From the NCBI RefSeq assembly GCF_047511655.1, contig NC_133392.1:22892001-22956000 (forward strand): 64,000 bases of DNA. Direction: 5' to 3'. Below the pieces are notes generated by a model. That model was not told the DNA's origin and made no database searches. It worked only from the letters and a program-made list of their open reading frames with translations. Shown piece after piece: positions 13,801 through 25,392 of this stretch. The translations under genes and the position numbers were made by a program. The DNA comes from Castor canadensis (Eukaryota; Chordata; Mammalia; Rodentia; Castoridae). Position 1 is the stretch's first letter. Every line of letters begins with the position of its first letter.

Positions 13801-14249
13801 GGTCCCTTAAAGAAGAGAGCCCTCTGAGGTGTGGTACAAATAGGAAATGTCTAAGAATCTCAGAGAAGTGCACCATGAAGGTGGAACTCCAGATGCTAGG
13901 AAGGGACACTCATACTTCTGAGGGATACAAATGTTCTATATCTTTCACAAACAGCAAGCTGGAGCTAGCCACTGATACAGAAACCAGTAACCATGGTGGA
14001 GACAGAAGTTTTCACAGTGACACAGATAATAACAGCAAGTTTGTTAGTCATTCTCCATCTTAGAGTCCATCTTATTTTCTTTGCTAGTTGAGCTCAACAG
14101 CAACCCAGCTAGCAAAGAGAAATTAAATTCTCACAACCCCAGATTCAGCATCACAAAAGCAGAGTATTGAAGGGTGTTCTTCTCTCTTTTTTTGTGACCA
14201 TATTGTAATTTAAATCAAATTTACTGTAACTGATAAAAAAAACATTAAA
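10801..14249. other. Mostly unassigned intergenic DNA
   Basis: Contains one weak LTR-like fragment (13,215-13,335). 11.0-13.2 kb looks like unique or very old repeat sequence. Short frames on both strands show no homology I know. Confidence 0.5.
13215..13335 (-). mobile_element. LTR-like fragment (MaLR/MLT type)
   Basis: TTGGTCAGTTTGGACTGTAATAAC...CAGTCCTGAAGACTGGAAAGTCCAAGAT resembles the reverse 5' edge of old LTRs of the MLT/MST kind. The small open frames on both strands here are chance. Confidence 0.45.
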
Positions 14250-14480
14250 CTTTAAATATTAATGAGGTAGCATATGATATTTTGATACATGTATACATTG
14301 TGTAATGCTTAAATTAGATTAAAGGCATCTATCTCCTCAAATGTTTGTCCTTTTTTTATAATAAAAATATTTAGCATCATGTCTTGTTGCTTTTTGAAAT
14401 GCTTAGTATATTGTCATTATATAGTCACCCTATTTTGTAATTGCACATCATGACTTCATACTTTCTATGTAACTGTAGCT
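14250..14480 (-). mobile_element. Old L1 3'UTR (L1MA-like), - strand
   Basis: TTTGATACATGTATACATTGTGTAATG and, later, ATTATATAGTCACCCTATTTTG match the reverse of the 3'UTR of mammalian L1MA-type families. No coding remnant. Confidence 0.7.
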
Positions 14481-15042
14481 TAGTAAGAAGGGGGGATTCA
14501 AAAGAGATGGACTACCTTGATAACAGCCACAAATTAAATAATTTGAATACTCCCAGTATCCAAACAAATTGCAAGTGCTACCTAAAGGCTAGGATGAAGT
14601 AAAATACATTGTCATTATTAACTCACAACTCATTTAATGTGGGAACAGTTGTCCATATTGATATGTAAAGATGTTTTTCTCCATGGTAGCACAACTAAGA
14701 ATAAAATAATTATGTGCTTTTTAAAAATCGGTCCTAATTAAATGAAATGAATTTTGCTGTAATAAAAATTGTGATATTCTGGAGTTGGTGACTAAGTATA
14801 TTTGCTGAATTTCTGTGAGGGAGATATTTAAGAAAAGAATATACCATCTGGATGAGAAGAGTGGGCCTTGGAAGAAGAAGAAAGCTCTCTGGATACCTTT
14901 AGAATTTCTTCCCATTCTTGGTAGCATTCTGGTATGTTTTCTAAAAATCAGTGTTCACTTAACATCATTGTACAATATCTATCTTTACCAGCAGCGAAGC
15001 CTGCATTTGCCTAGGGTTTGACTATTTAGAAATGTCAAAAGT

Positions 15043-15130
15043 TGTATTAGTTTTCTGTGACTGTCATAGTAAATTACTACACACTCAGTGACTCAAAACA
15101 GTACAAGTTTATCTGGGGATCAAATGTCTA
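15043..15130 (-). mobile_element. LTR-like fragment (MaLR/MLT type)
   Basis: GTATTAGTTTTCTGTGACTGTCATAGTAAATTACTACACAC followed by AGTGACTCAAAACAGTACAAG resembles the reverse end of old MaLR/MLT LTRs. Short and weak. Confidence 0.45.
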
Positions 15131-15287
15131 TTCTGTCTCACCATACAAAAATCAATTCATTAAAAGGACAGTGCTCCTTTCTGGAAAATAAACTATTTTA
15201 CTTACCATTTCTACTCTAGAAACCTAGAAGCCATCCCCATTCCTTGGCTCCTTTTCTCATCTTTCCATCTTTAAAACTTGCAAGTTT

Positions 15288-15470
15288 AGCAGGGCATAAT
15301 CCCAGCCAGTAATTGCAGCCACCTGGGAAGCAGAAATAAGTACAAGATTCTATCTGGAAAATAACCAAAGCAAAAATGGATGGGGGCATGACTCAAGTGG
15401 TAGAGTACCCACCTAACAAGGGCTAGACCCTGAGTTCAAACCCCAATATGTTCAAAACTAAAACAAAAAA
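15288..15470 (+). mobile_element. Composite SINE, internally shortened, with 15-bp duplication
   Basis: One B1-like module joined to an ID-like module (GACTCAAGTGGTAGAGTACC, GAGTTCAAACCCCAATATG) and an A-rich tail. Flanks AAAACTTGCAAGTTT (15,273-15,287) and AAAACTGGCAGGTTT (15,471-15,485) match at 13 of 15 positions. Confidence 0.85.
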
Positions 15471-15589
15471 AAAACTGGCAGGTTTGAAATCTCTGTGGCT
15501 ATTATTTTGTAGGTTGTTTCTCCCCACACCTATGAAGAGTTGCCTTATTTTAGAGAGCTCTGATTAAGATTAGGCCCACCCATCATGGA

Positions 15590-15684
15590 CTGAAATTTTT
15601 AAAAAGCTAAGCCAACTTAAATCCTTCCTCCTTTTGAACTTTCTGTCCAGTATTTGTCACAGCAATGAAAAACTGGCTAATACA
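15590..15684 (+). mobile_element. MaLR-type LTR fragment, forward orientation
   Basis: TGGACTGAAATTTTTAAAAAGC, CCTTCCTCC and TTTGTCACAGCAATGAAAAACTGGCTAATACACA match the 3' end of a MaLR LTR in the direction opposite to the copy at 6,899-7,251. Confidence 0.7.
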
Positions 15685-16289
15685 CATAGAGAAATCAGAA
15701 AATTTGCCAAATATCACACTTCAAATTAATGATAAGAGCCTGAACTAAATGCATGTTTCATACATTAGTTTGCTTTTTGCACTGATGTCATAGAATCATA
15801 ACTAGCAACAAGTAAAATTACCCATCAGCCCAGGCCTCTCTTACATGGAGGGAGGAAACTAAGGTCTTAGGTGTGTGATCACACATCAGTGAGTGGCACA
15901 CCGAATACTTTAAGAACCAGAAGCAAAAGAACTTTTGTATTCATTGCATCACTTTGCCTCCATAAAATTGCCCCATCCTTTTATACATTATTTTAAATAT
16001 AGAATTCACAGTCCATGTTTCTCTCTCATCTGGGCAGGTATCCACATGTAAACTCACTGTAGGACAAGCTTCATACACACAAAACTGCCTCAGCTCTATT
16101 TTTTTTAGAATTTTTGGACTTGACCCACATCATTTCAGGCTCAATATGTGTGTAACCAGTATGTTGAGCAAGCATGACTCTTGACATAATCAAAATACAT
16201 ATTTTTTGTCTCTCGACAGCTTTATAAAATGTGCTCAGTTCTGATAATGTTTTTCTACCCCAAAGTAAAAATTTGAAGTCCTTGAGCTC

Positions 16290-16665
16290 TTTTTTTTTTT
16301 TTTACTTCTTTTTTTAATTTAGTTTTATTTTTATGGCAGTCATGGAATTTAATTTCAGGGCCTTAAGCTTGCTAGGTAGGTACTGTACCACTTGAGCCAC
16401 ACCCTATTCTTTTTTTGCTTTAGGTTTTTTTTTTTTTTTGAACAGAGCATTGTATTTTTGCATAAGACCAGCCTCAGACCATGATCCTCCTATCAATGGC
16501 CACCTACATAGCTGACAATACAGATGTGCTCCACTATGCCAAGCTTGTTTGTTTAGATAGTGTCTCTTTTTGCCCAGGCTGGACTCAAACCATGATCCTC
16601 TCAATCTCTACCTCCTAAGTAGAAAGTAGCTGAAATTACAGGAATAAGCCAACATGCCTGGCTTC
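16290..16665 (-). mobile_element. Composite SINE, reverse, full
   Basis: T-rich tail, ID-like GCTTGCTAGGTAGGTACTGTACCAC, then CCAGGCTGGACTCAAACCATG and the end AAGCCAACATGCCTGGC. Diverged, with a T-run expansion near 16,425. Confidence 0.85.
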
Positions 16666-16970
16666 TTTATTCCCTTCTTTGTTAATAAAATAGTATAGAG
16701 TCACTTCATGTAATGAAACAGTACCAATTCAGAAATTAGAATATCCAGTTCAAGACATTAATGCAAATTTTGGCTTTGATTTAGCATTAAAACCCTCTTG
16801 TCTCCACAGTATCCAAAAGCCTACATTTTTTGGAAGGCTATGGTGGAAAAAAGGGGCATGGTTGACTTATGTTCTGCTTCATTAAGTTGTTCAATCACTC
16901 TCCCCCACCCTACCTGATTGCATAGTTGAAGCAAGGTGAGGGTGGAGTGGGAAGAAAAATGTGATCTGGT

Positions 16971-17060
16971 TTATTTATTTTTGTAGTGCTGAGGAACCAA
17001 ACATGAGGGCCTCACACATGCTGAGCAAATGTGCTGCCACTGGGCTATCCCCTCAGCTCT
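16971..17060 (-). mobile_element. ID-like SINE, reverse
   Basis: T-rich start, GTAGTGCTGAGGAACCAAAC, GGGCCTCACACATGCTGAGC and CACTGGGCTATCCCCTCAGC: a stand-alone reverse ID-type element. Confidence 0.8.
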
Positions 17061-17933
17061 GTAATCTTTTATTAAAAGGTAGTTCCTTAAGCCATTTCTC
17101 TGCTTCCTGAACTTGGCAGTTATTGAGAGCTGATCCATTTTCTTTGGATACTGTCAGAGATTCTGTGGTGTTTCTCCTAGGTCCCTCTGTCCACAGATTG
17201 CATACCCTGGGTAGTATGCTGTGAATAGTGTCTTGCACTAATTTCAGCAATCATTACCTATCTAGGATTGTAATTAGTGTTTGCTGCTAGGACCTGAAAC
17301 TCTTGCTTCTGAAATCTCTTTGTTGCACAGTTAGACTGGAACCAAGATGACTCCAGCTGGATATTGTTCTCTGACATGACCCACCTCTGGTCCAAGAGAT
17401 TGACCTACACATCCTTTGTGTCAGCCAATTCATGTACTGCAGGTTTACTGCAAGATAACCACAAAGCAACCATCCAGAAGATCTTACTAGTGGGAGTTAG
17501 ACTGTGACCTTTGATCATCAAAGTCATATATTAAGATACCTTTGTTGTCTCAGGACTATCTTCTTCACAAAGATTGGTGTGACAAAATCCTTTTCCAGAG
17601 TTGCTGGATTTTTCTCACAAAGCTGTTACTTTGATATATTTGTTCTTGTCTGTGTACAAACACAAACATACATATGCAAACACACCTACAAAAATGCACA
17701 TATTTTCCCACATGCGCACTTGTAAAGGATGAGTATGTATTTATACATACAATCTAGCTGAAAGTTCCAATATTTGTACAAATAGTTTAAAGAATTTCCT
17801 TGAACACTTGCTTATATTAATCTGGAGAGGCTAAAATTCTTAGTTTCTTGTACTTTGATGACTAGTGGTATGTCACTTTTAATTAACTTTCCCATGTGAT
17901 TCATTGACAGGTTATTAAAATACATATCCTAGA
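17061..17933. other. Unassigned segment
   Basis: 17,061-17,520 has higher complexity and GC than its flanks and short reverse frames that could be a worn coding relic, but I cannot name a parent gene. 17,640-17,760 is CA/TA-rich. Confidence 0.45.
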
Positions 17934-18035
17934 ACAGTGGTTCTCACATTATTGTGTGCATCAGAATCTCTGGGAAGTCCATTAGTTTCCTGATTCAGTG
18001 AATTTAAGTGAATACAAATAGTTTGCATTTATAAC
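17934..18035 (+). mobile_element. MER5-like hAT DNA transposon relic
   Basis: AGAACAGTGGTTCTCACATTATTGTGTGCATCAGAATCTCTGGG matches the end of a MER5A/Charlie-type non-autonomous hAT element. Confidence 0.65.
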
Positions 18036-18387
18036 AAATGAAGAGGCGTCAGCTGCTGCTACTTGTGTGGAAAACATCATTGAGACTTACTACTATATGG
18101 CAACAGAATGCAAGGGTAGATCTGTCTTCTGTCGTACCATTTAGGAGTTGTGCAGCATTTGGGAACTGCAGAATATTTGTAACTGTTGATTTATTACATA
18201 AGATTCACTAAGTGTAACCCAAATTCCCATCGAGTGGTGTGTTTGGATTTCAGGACTCTGCTCCCAAACTGCAATCAGTTTAAAATAGCAGCACAAATAA
18301 ATTTTGTCCATTAGTCCCATCTTTTAACTCAACTATTCAATAAACATCTATTAAACACCCACGGTGTGCCAGGTATTGTCCCTCTAG

Positions 18388-18550
18388 GACAGTGTTTGTC
18401 AAAGTGTGGTCTCTGGAACAGCAACATGAGCAAATGGTTCTCAGGCTTTGGCCAGTATCAGCATCAGCTGGAAGCTTCTGAAACAAGGGTGCTGGGCTGT
18501 GCCCCATGTCTAATCTGTGGGTACTGAATGGGTCATAAGAATTTATATCT
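18388..18550 (+). mobile_element. MER5-like hAT DNA transposon relic
   Basis: AGTGTTTGTCAAAGTGTGGTCTCTGGAAC, CAGCATCAGCTGGAAGC and TGGGTACTGAATGGGTCATAAG correspond to a MER5A-type layout. The short reverse open frame over it is incidental. Confidence 0.7.
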
Positions 18551-18634
18551 CTAATAGTATCCCACTTATTGAACAAATATCAACAGATACTTCTAAATTA
18601 CCTTACTGTAATAAACAGTTCTGCTCACTCCAGT

Positions 18635-19009
18635 TTTTTTTAACCACTTTGAGTACATCTTTTCTTTTTATTCACATGTGCATACATTATTTGGATCATT
18701 TCTCCCCCCTGTCCCCCTCCCCCAACCTCTTCCCCCCTCCCCCCTCAGTTCCAGGCAGGTCATGTTCTGCCTTTATCACTAGCTTTGTTGAAGAAAAGAG
18801 ACAAGCCTAATAGGGAAGACAGTGTTTTTGCTAGTTGAGTTGAGGACAGCTATACAGAAATATTCCTAACATTGCTTTTGTGTACACGTGTTATGACCCA
18901 TGTTGATTCATCTCTAACTGATCTTTACCTTGGTTACTGATCCCCTTCTCATGATAACTTCTGTTGCTTTAAGGCTTCTGTATTAGTTCTTTTGGAATGG
19001 GGACATCAA
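18635..19009 (-). mobile_element. 5'-truncated L1 3'UTR, possible short 3' transduction
   Basis: The 3'UTR homologous to the outer L1 runs from about 18,664 to 19,009. Between it and an outer T run at 18,634-18,641 lies about 20 bp of non-L1 sequence. ACTCCAGT occurs at 18,627-18,634 and again at 19,010-19,017, a likely short target-site duplication. Confidence 0.75.
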
Positions 19010-19119
19010 ACTCCAGTGTTTTAAAGGAAAGAACAATGTATTTCTTTAAGATAAAAATATCCAGGTGACCCAAATAATGTATACACATGTAAGTAAATGT
19101 AAAATAAAATAAAAAATCC

Positions 19120-20650
19120 ACCTGGGTCATTTTTTATCTGTTATATTATTAGTATGTATTAACTGTACAAAGTTTGCATTGTGATATTTCCATATATGCA
19201 CACAATACACTTTGACCATGTTTACTCTACTATTACTCTTATCTCCCTTGCCCCACTTATACAATTTTAATGGGATTCACTATTTTCTTTTCATATAAGT
19301 ATATAAAGTAACTCAATCAAATTTGGTCCCCCATCATTTTCCTCCTTCATCCTCCCCACTTCACAGTAGTTCCCCTGCAACAGTAACCATTTTACATTTC
19401 TGTCACTTTTTTTAAGATCTAGATTCCACATACAAGAGAAAACATCTTTCTCAGTCAACCTTATTTTGCTTAACATGATCTCCTGATCCACTCATCCTAC
19501 AAATGACATAATTTCATTTCTTTATCCATTCATGGGTTGATGGGCATCTAAGCTGATTCCATAGTTTGACTATTGTAAACAGTGCTGCTATAAACCTAGG
19601 TGTATAGGTATCTCTATTGTATACTGATTTACATTCCTTCAGATACATACCAAAGAGTAGTATAGCAGTATCATATGGTAGTTATATTTTTTGAAGACTC
19701 TCAATACAGATTTCCATAGTGGCAACATTAATTAACATTTCCACTAACAGTGTGTAAGAGTTCTTTTTTCCCCTTCATCCTTGCTAGTATTTGATGTTTT
19801 CTTGATGCTAGCCACTCTGGGATGAGGTGGAGAGAATTTGATTGTATTTCTCTTATGGCTAAGTGTGTTGAACAATGTATTTATTGAGAATGTATTTTTG
19901 AGAAGTATATGCTCAATTAGTATGCCCATTTACTACGTGGATTATTTGTTCTTATGCTGTTTAATTTTTTGAGCTCTTTATATATTCTAGAAATAAATCG
20001 CTTGTCCAATGAACAGATGGCAAAGCTTTTTCACCCATTTGTTAGGCTATCTCTTCATTCTGGTAATTGTTTCCTTTTTGTGCAGAGACTTTTTGATCTG
20101 ATGCAATCCCATTTGTCAATTCTTTCTCTTATTTCTTGAGCTAATGGAGTCCTATGAAGAAAGTTGTTTTCTGTTCCTATATCTTCAAGAGTTTTACCTA
20201 TAATAGTTTCAAAGTTTCAAGATTTACATAAAGGTCTTTGATCCATTTTGAGTTGATTTTTGTATAAGGTGAGAGATGTGATTCTAATTTCAGTCTTCTA
20301 CATGTGAATATCCAATTTTCCCAATACCATTTACTGAAGATACTGTCTTTTCTCCAATGTATGTTTTCAATACCTTTGCCAATAATAAGGTGGTCATAGC
20401 TGTGTTGGGTTATTCCTGGGTCTTTTATTCTGTTTCATTGGTCTATAGGTCAGTTTTTATGACACTTTCATGCTGTTTTGTTACTATGGTTCTATAGTAT
20501 AATTTGAAATCAGGCATTGTGAAACCTCCAGCATTTCTTTTTTTGCTCAGGATTGCTTTGGCTATTTGGGGCCCTTCATGCTTCCATATGAATTTTAGGA
20601 TTGGTTTTTCTATTTCTGTGAAGAATAATACTGGAATATTGATGGGAATT
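19120..20650 (-). mobile_element. Old L1 3' region (ORF2 C-terminus and 3'UTR), - strand
   Basis: Reads on + as reverse L1: a 3'UTR-like start (TTGTGATATTTCCATATATGC near 19,177), then ORF2 3' coding landmarks such as CATTCATGGGTTGATGGGC (19,528), TTGAGCTCTTTATATATTCTAG (19,968) and CCAATACCATTTACTGAAG (20,320). It fades out near 20,650 (ATTGATGGGAATTTCATTAA). No intact frame. Confidence 0.85.
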
Positions 20651-22186
20651 TCATTAACTTCTGAGTCATTTTAAAATTATTTCCCATTTAAAGAAAAAGT
20701 GATCATTTAGCAGCACAGACCATTCTATCTTTAAAAATAAAACTAAAAATAGAATACTAAAGTAATTATACTTGTAATTGTCTTTTCCTCATTATTCTTC
20801 CTACTTTAATTAGTTCTTTCAAAATCAAGTTAAGGGCTATAGGTGGTAGTGGCAAGCAAGAATTTCTGTTATCTTGTCAATAAAAATAAATCTTCAGCAT
20901 AAAAAAAAGTCATAATCCTGTTGGCAATGACTAAACTCCATTGTGGTACTTAGAAGGGCCAATGAAGACATAAAACAGAAGAGCATTTACATTATTTTGG
21001 AATTCTGGTTATAGCCAAGATGTAATAGCTTGAATCTGACTAATCCCTCTGTTGAAAACAACTATAAAACTTAGGCTATAATATAAAATAACTGCTTAAA
21101 AGGGCTTGGAAATAAACTATGCATAGCAGACTCAAGAAGCTACAATTCACACAAAGAATTGAGGTCCACATTCCCAGGGTTTCATTCCTGAGTCCATTTG
21201 TCAAATCTGCTTAGGGGAATATTTTTACTAACAAAAAGTAGTAGTCATACAAGGCCCAAGAGAGAGAAGCTTGAGTATGTATAAAGTAAAGACTTTAAGA
21301 GCAGATAGCACAAATAATAAAGAAAACGCAGAGTAAAACAATCAAAAAATTTCTGTTTGTGTTGTTTTCAAACCATGATTTACACAGGTGTAGGGGGCAT
21401 GGAAGAGACATGTAATCCCAGGTACTAATCAGGTAGAGATCAGGAGGATACCAGTTCAAGGCCAGCCTGGGGGGAAAATAAGTTAATAAACCCTATTTCA
21501 ACCACTAAGTTGAGCACTGTAGTACACTCCAGTCATCTCACAGTAAGTGGGATGTATAAGTAAGAGGATGGCTGACCAAGGGCAGTCTGGATGAAAGCAC
21601 AAAATTTTATCTGAAAAATAACTAAAGCAATAACTTTGGGTGTGATCAAGTGGTAGAGTGACTCCCAAGCAAGTTCAAAGCCATGAGTTTAAACCCCAGT
21701 ACAAAAAAAGAAAAAAAGATTTGCACTGTGCAGGATAAAACTTCAAGGAAACCAATTGAAAGCAGCTTTGATTAATGAACTGAGATACACAGGGATTCCA
21801 GCCACCATGTTTTAATGGGGAAACAAATAGTTGGATTTCAAGACCCATCAAAATAAAGCAGTCATTTTCCAAGTTTTATTTGAGACCCCAGAGTGCTAGA
21901 AAACCTATGTCCGAGCAGTGAGGGCTAAGCAGACACAACAAATTCTAAAACTAAATCTTACTCAGATAAAGTTCATGTATTCAGTCAATCTTCCACAAGA
22001 AAATTTTAAGTAATTATAAGACGGTATCATTCAAATCCTCCAAATACTTGTTTATTGTCTGAGATTCTTTAGCCTTCTGACAGCAGTGAAGCAACATGCT
22101 CCTCTTCCTGTTGGGAAGAAGTAGATAAAACAGAATGTTTAACTAAGACTCAGATTCCCATAGGACAATATGCCAAATTTGAAGGT
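20651..22186. other. Unassigned except one composite SINE
   Basis: Between an old L1 end and the L1 insertion at 22,202. Apart from the SINE at 21,386-21,717, nothing is recognised. Confidence 0.5.
21386..21717 (+). mobile_element. Composite SINE, forward, full, with 9-bp duplication
   Basis: GGCATGGAAGAGACATGTAATCCC..., second module GAGCACTGTAGTACACTCC..., ID-like ATCAAGTGGTAGAGTGAC and an A-rich tail. Flanked by GATTTACAC (21,377-21,385) and GATTTGCAC (21,718-21,726). Confidence 0.85.
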
Positions 22187-22201
22187 TTTAGTCAAGAATC
22201 T

Positions 22202-22675
22202 TTTTTTTATTCACTTATTCTTATGTGCAAACATTGTTTGAGCCATTTCTCCCCACTTCCCCCCGCCCCACGCCTCTCCCTTCCACCTTCCTTGCTTCCA
22301 GACAGAACCTGTTCTGTCTATTACCCAATTTTGTTAAAGAAAAGGCATAAGCAATAATAAGAAAGACAGTGTTTTTGCTAGTTTGAGATAAGCATAGCTA
22401 TATAGGGAGATATATAGCTAGCATTGCTTCCATGCATGTGTGTACTACAACCCGAACTGATTCATCTCTACCAGACCTCTTCACTACTTCCCAGTCACCT
22501 TCCCATATTGGCCTTTGTCATTTTAAGGTTACTATATTAGCTCCTCTACAGTGGGCACATCAAACACTTTCAAGTTTTGGATTTCCTACCTTTCCCTATT
22601 CCTCATGTATGTGTTCTTCCCTTAGCATGTGACTCATGTCCAATAATATTACTGCATTTGTTTTAGGTCTAAAGA
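22202..22675 (-). mobile_element. 5'-truncated L1 3'UTR insertion with perfect 15-bp duplication
   Basis: Begins on + with a T run (reverse poly(A)), then the same TTCTTATGTGCAAACATTG...CATTTCTCCCC 3'UTR seen in the outer L1. It ends at 22,675. TTTAGTCAAGAATCT is present at 22,187-22,201 and 22,676-22,690, a perfect target-site duplication. Confidence 0.95.
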
Positions 22676-22689
22676 TTTAGTCAAGAATC

Positions 22690-23255
22690 TGTCATCACTC
22701 CAAGAATCACTCTCAATGACAAAAAGACAAGCATTAGATGACTACACAAAGACAACAGAAAATAAAAATTTCTTACTGTTATAAAACAGTCATCAAAAAG
22801 CACATTGAGGAACAATTATGAACTACCTGAAATGAATATAAAAGAGAAATTCTTAACAAATAAACAGAAAATTGCCCAATGAATGGCACTGGGCAAAGGA
22901 ATAGACAACATAAAGCACACACAAATGGAAATTTTAGAACTAAAAAATACAATAACTAAATAAAATAACTAAATTAAAACACAACAGATGTACTCAAGAA
23001 TAATAGAGAGGACAGATGACACAAGCTGTTCCCTTAAGAGAAGCAATTGATATGACCCAACATGAGCAAAAAAGTAAAGGGCAACATGCATTGAGCCTAG
23101 GGATCTGAGCAACTACAATTAACAGTCTAGCATTTGTGACATCACAGTTACAGACTCATAGGAAAAGAAGGAACAACTGAAAACTCAAAGGAATAGCAGC
23201 TGAAAACTACAGATTTTTATTTGTTCTAAAAGAACAAATAAAAATAAGTTCCCAT
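22690..23255 (+). mobile_element. Old L1 ORF1-region remnant, + strand
   Basis: The segment GAAATTTTAGAACTAAAAAATAC near 22,928 and the following A-rich sequence to about 23,035 resemble the ORF1 region of old mammalian L1s. No open frame remains. The 5' limit is blurred by the younger insertion at 22,202. Confidence 0.55.
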
Positions 23256-23329
23256 TTATCCAATTTGGCTTCTGTTAGCTAGGCTTTCAGTGTAAAGAAG
23301 GGTGAATCAAGTTGGTTTTCCTACCCATG

Positions 23330-23512
23330 TATGAATATGGACTATTGAAACCTGTCAGTTTAAGAAGGGTTTGGAGGAAGAGGGAGAAAAATGGAGGGGT
23401 GAACCAAACTATGGTACATTATATGCATATATGATAATGTCACAAAGAGCCCCCCTGTAAAACTATTATAAACAAATAAAAATGCTTAAAAATTATTAAA
23501 AATGAATAAATA
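23330..23512 (+). mobile_element. L1 3'UTR end with A-rich tail, + strand
   Basis: A GA-rich stretch (GGAAGAGGGAGAAAAATGGAGG), then TATGATAATGTCACAAAGAGCCCCCC and an AATAAAAATGC-type tail. It looks like the mirror image of the L1 3'UTR-like piece at 10,485-10,800. Confidence 0.65.
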
Positions 23513-23514
23513 AA

Positions 23515-24300
23515 AGAATACATTGAGATTCTATCTCACTCCAGATAGAGTAGTTATCATCAAGAAAACAAACAACAAATGCAAGCTGGATACAGGGGAA
23601 AAAGGAACACTTACATCCTATTAGTGGGAATATAAATTAATGCAGCCATTATGGAAATATATAGAGAGAATGCTCAAAAAACTAAAAACATAGCTGCCAC
23701 AAGATCCTGTTATACTACCTCCAGGCATATATCTGAAGGAATGTAAATCAGTATACAATAGAGATACCTGCACTTCCACATTCATAGCTATACAATTCAA
23801 AATAGCCAACCATTAAAATCAGCTTAGATGCCCATCAACCCATGAACGGATAAAGAAAATGTTGTGTATATGTACATAATTGAGTGCCATTCAGCCATAA
23901 ATAATGAAATCATGTCATTTGCAGGAAAATGGATAAAACTAGAAATCATCATGCTAAGCAAAATAAATCTGACTCAGAAAGACAAATATTTCAGGTACTT
24001 TCTCTTATGCAGAATCTAGGCCTAAAAAAAAAATAAGATGAGTATAAAATGGGACTGTTTTAAGGGGAGGACAAAAGAAGTGGGTGAAGAAGGTAGTGAA
24101 TGTGATTGATGTACTTTATATACATGTATGAAAATAGAATACTGAATCTCATTAACATTATTTTAAAAACGAGGGATGGAGTATAAAAAGATTAATAGAG
24201 TGGATAAATTTGATCAAAATACATTATATGCATGCATAGATTTATCACAAGGAGACCACTCTATATAATTAATATATACTAATAAAAAATACCATATATA
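23515..24300 (+). mobile_element. L1 3' end (ORF2 C-terminus and 3'UTR), + strand
   Basis: A 5'-truncated L1. DNA at 23,520-23,960 matches the ORF2 C-terminal region (for example CACTTCCACATTCATAGC, CCCATCAACCCATGAACGGAT and GTGCCATTCAGCCATAAATAATG). It is followed by a 3'UTR ending in AATAAAAAAT near 24,290. Confidence 0.85.
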
Positions 24301-24309
24301 AGATAACAG

Positions 24310-25006
24310 TATTTGTCTTTCTGTGACTGGTTTGTCATTTAGAATAGTTTCCTTAAGCCTCTTCCAAGTTGTTACAATAGCAGGACTTCTTTTTTTTTAT
24401 TTAGTTATATGAGTAACATATTTTGGATATTATCACATACATGGTTTGAAAATATTTTTTCCCATTTTGTAGGTTGCCTTTTCTCTATTTTGTTTCTTTT
24501 GCTTTTCCTAAGATCTTTAGTTTGATATCTTCTCATTTATTGAATTTGATTTCTAATATCTGGGCTTTCAGCGGAATTGGTAAGAAATGACACCATATCA
24601 TGATTTTCCCCTATGTTTTGTTTACTAGTCTTACAAGTTAAGGATTTACATTTAAATTTTTAATTCATTTTCACTTAACTATTATGTATGTTGTAAGATA
24701 AGAGTATGCTTTACTTCTTTTGCATGTGTCTATCAAGTTTCCATTTATTAAGGAGAACATCTTTTCTGATTATTTTCTCTTTGCATCTTTGAAAAATAAG
24801 TTGAAAACATGAATTTATTTCTGCACTCTCTATTTTGTTCTATTAAATCTATTTATCTGTCTTTATGCCAGTATATACTCTGCACTGTTGTAATATGTTT
24901 TGAAATAGGGCTTCATGACACCTTCAACTTTGTTCTTTCTCAAGACTGTTTTGGTTTTTCAGGGCCCCTCACAGTTTGTAGGGTTTTTGTCTTTCTATAA
25001 AAATCA
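24310..25006 (-). mobile_element. Old L1 ORF2 C-terminal region, - strand, left part
   Basis: On + this reads as the familiar reverse of L1 ORF2 3' coding sequence: TTTTCCCATTTTGTAGGTTGCC at about 24,457, the TTTCTTTTGC...TTTAGTTTGAT block near 24,500-24,525, and the TCTATTTATCTGTCTTTATGCCAGTA block near 24,846-24,875. A SINE splits it at 25,017. Confidence 0.8.
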
Positions 25007-25016
25007 TGACTTTAGT

Positions 25017-25382
25017 AAGATTTATTTTATTGTGGGGGGAGAGGTTGTTTTGCTTTGTGTTTTGGTGGTGCTGGGGTTTGAACAGAGGGATTTGTGCTTG
25101 CTGGGCAGGTACTTTACCACTTGAGTCACTTCTCCAGCCATTTTTTACCTGGTTTACACTGGAGATAGCATCTGAAATTTTGCTCAAGTCAGCCTAAATT
25201 GCAATACTCCTATTTTGCATCTTCTGCTGTCACTGAGTTGACAAAAGCATGGTACTACATCCAGCTTTTTCCATTGAGATAGGGACTCACAAACTTTTGC
25301 CAGATCTGCCTTGAAGCATAATCATCCTGATCTCAGCCTACTACATAGCTATTATTACAGGTGTGAGCCACTAGTGCCTGGT
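25017..25382 (-). mobile_element. Composite SINE inserted in L1, perfect 10-bp duplication
   Basis: Reverse-oriented composite SINE: T-rich tail, ID-like module with the reverse B box (GGGGTTTGAAC), then two reverse B1/Alu-like modules ending GTGTGAGCCACTAGTGCC. TGACTTTAGT flanks it at 25,007-25,016 and 25,383-25,392. Confidence 0.92.
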
Positions 25383-25392
25383 TGACTTTAGT

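Larger units (their letters stand above)
14481..16289. other. Mostly unassigned, with listed LTR and SINE fragments
   Basis: Outside the repeats at 15,043, 15,288 and 15,590, no feature is recognised. Confidence 0.5.
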
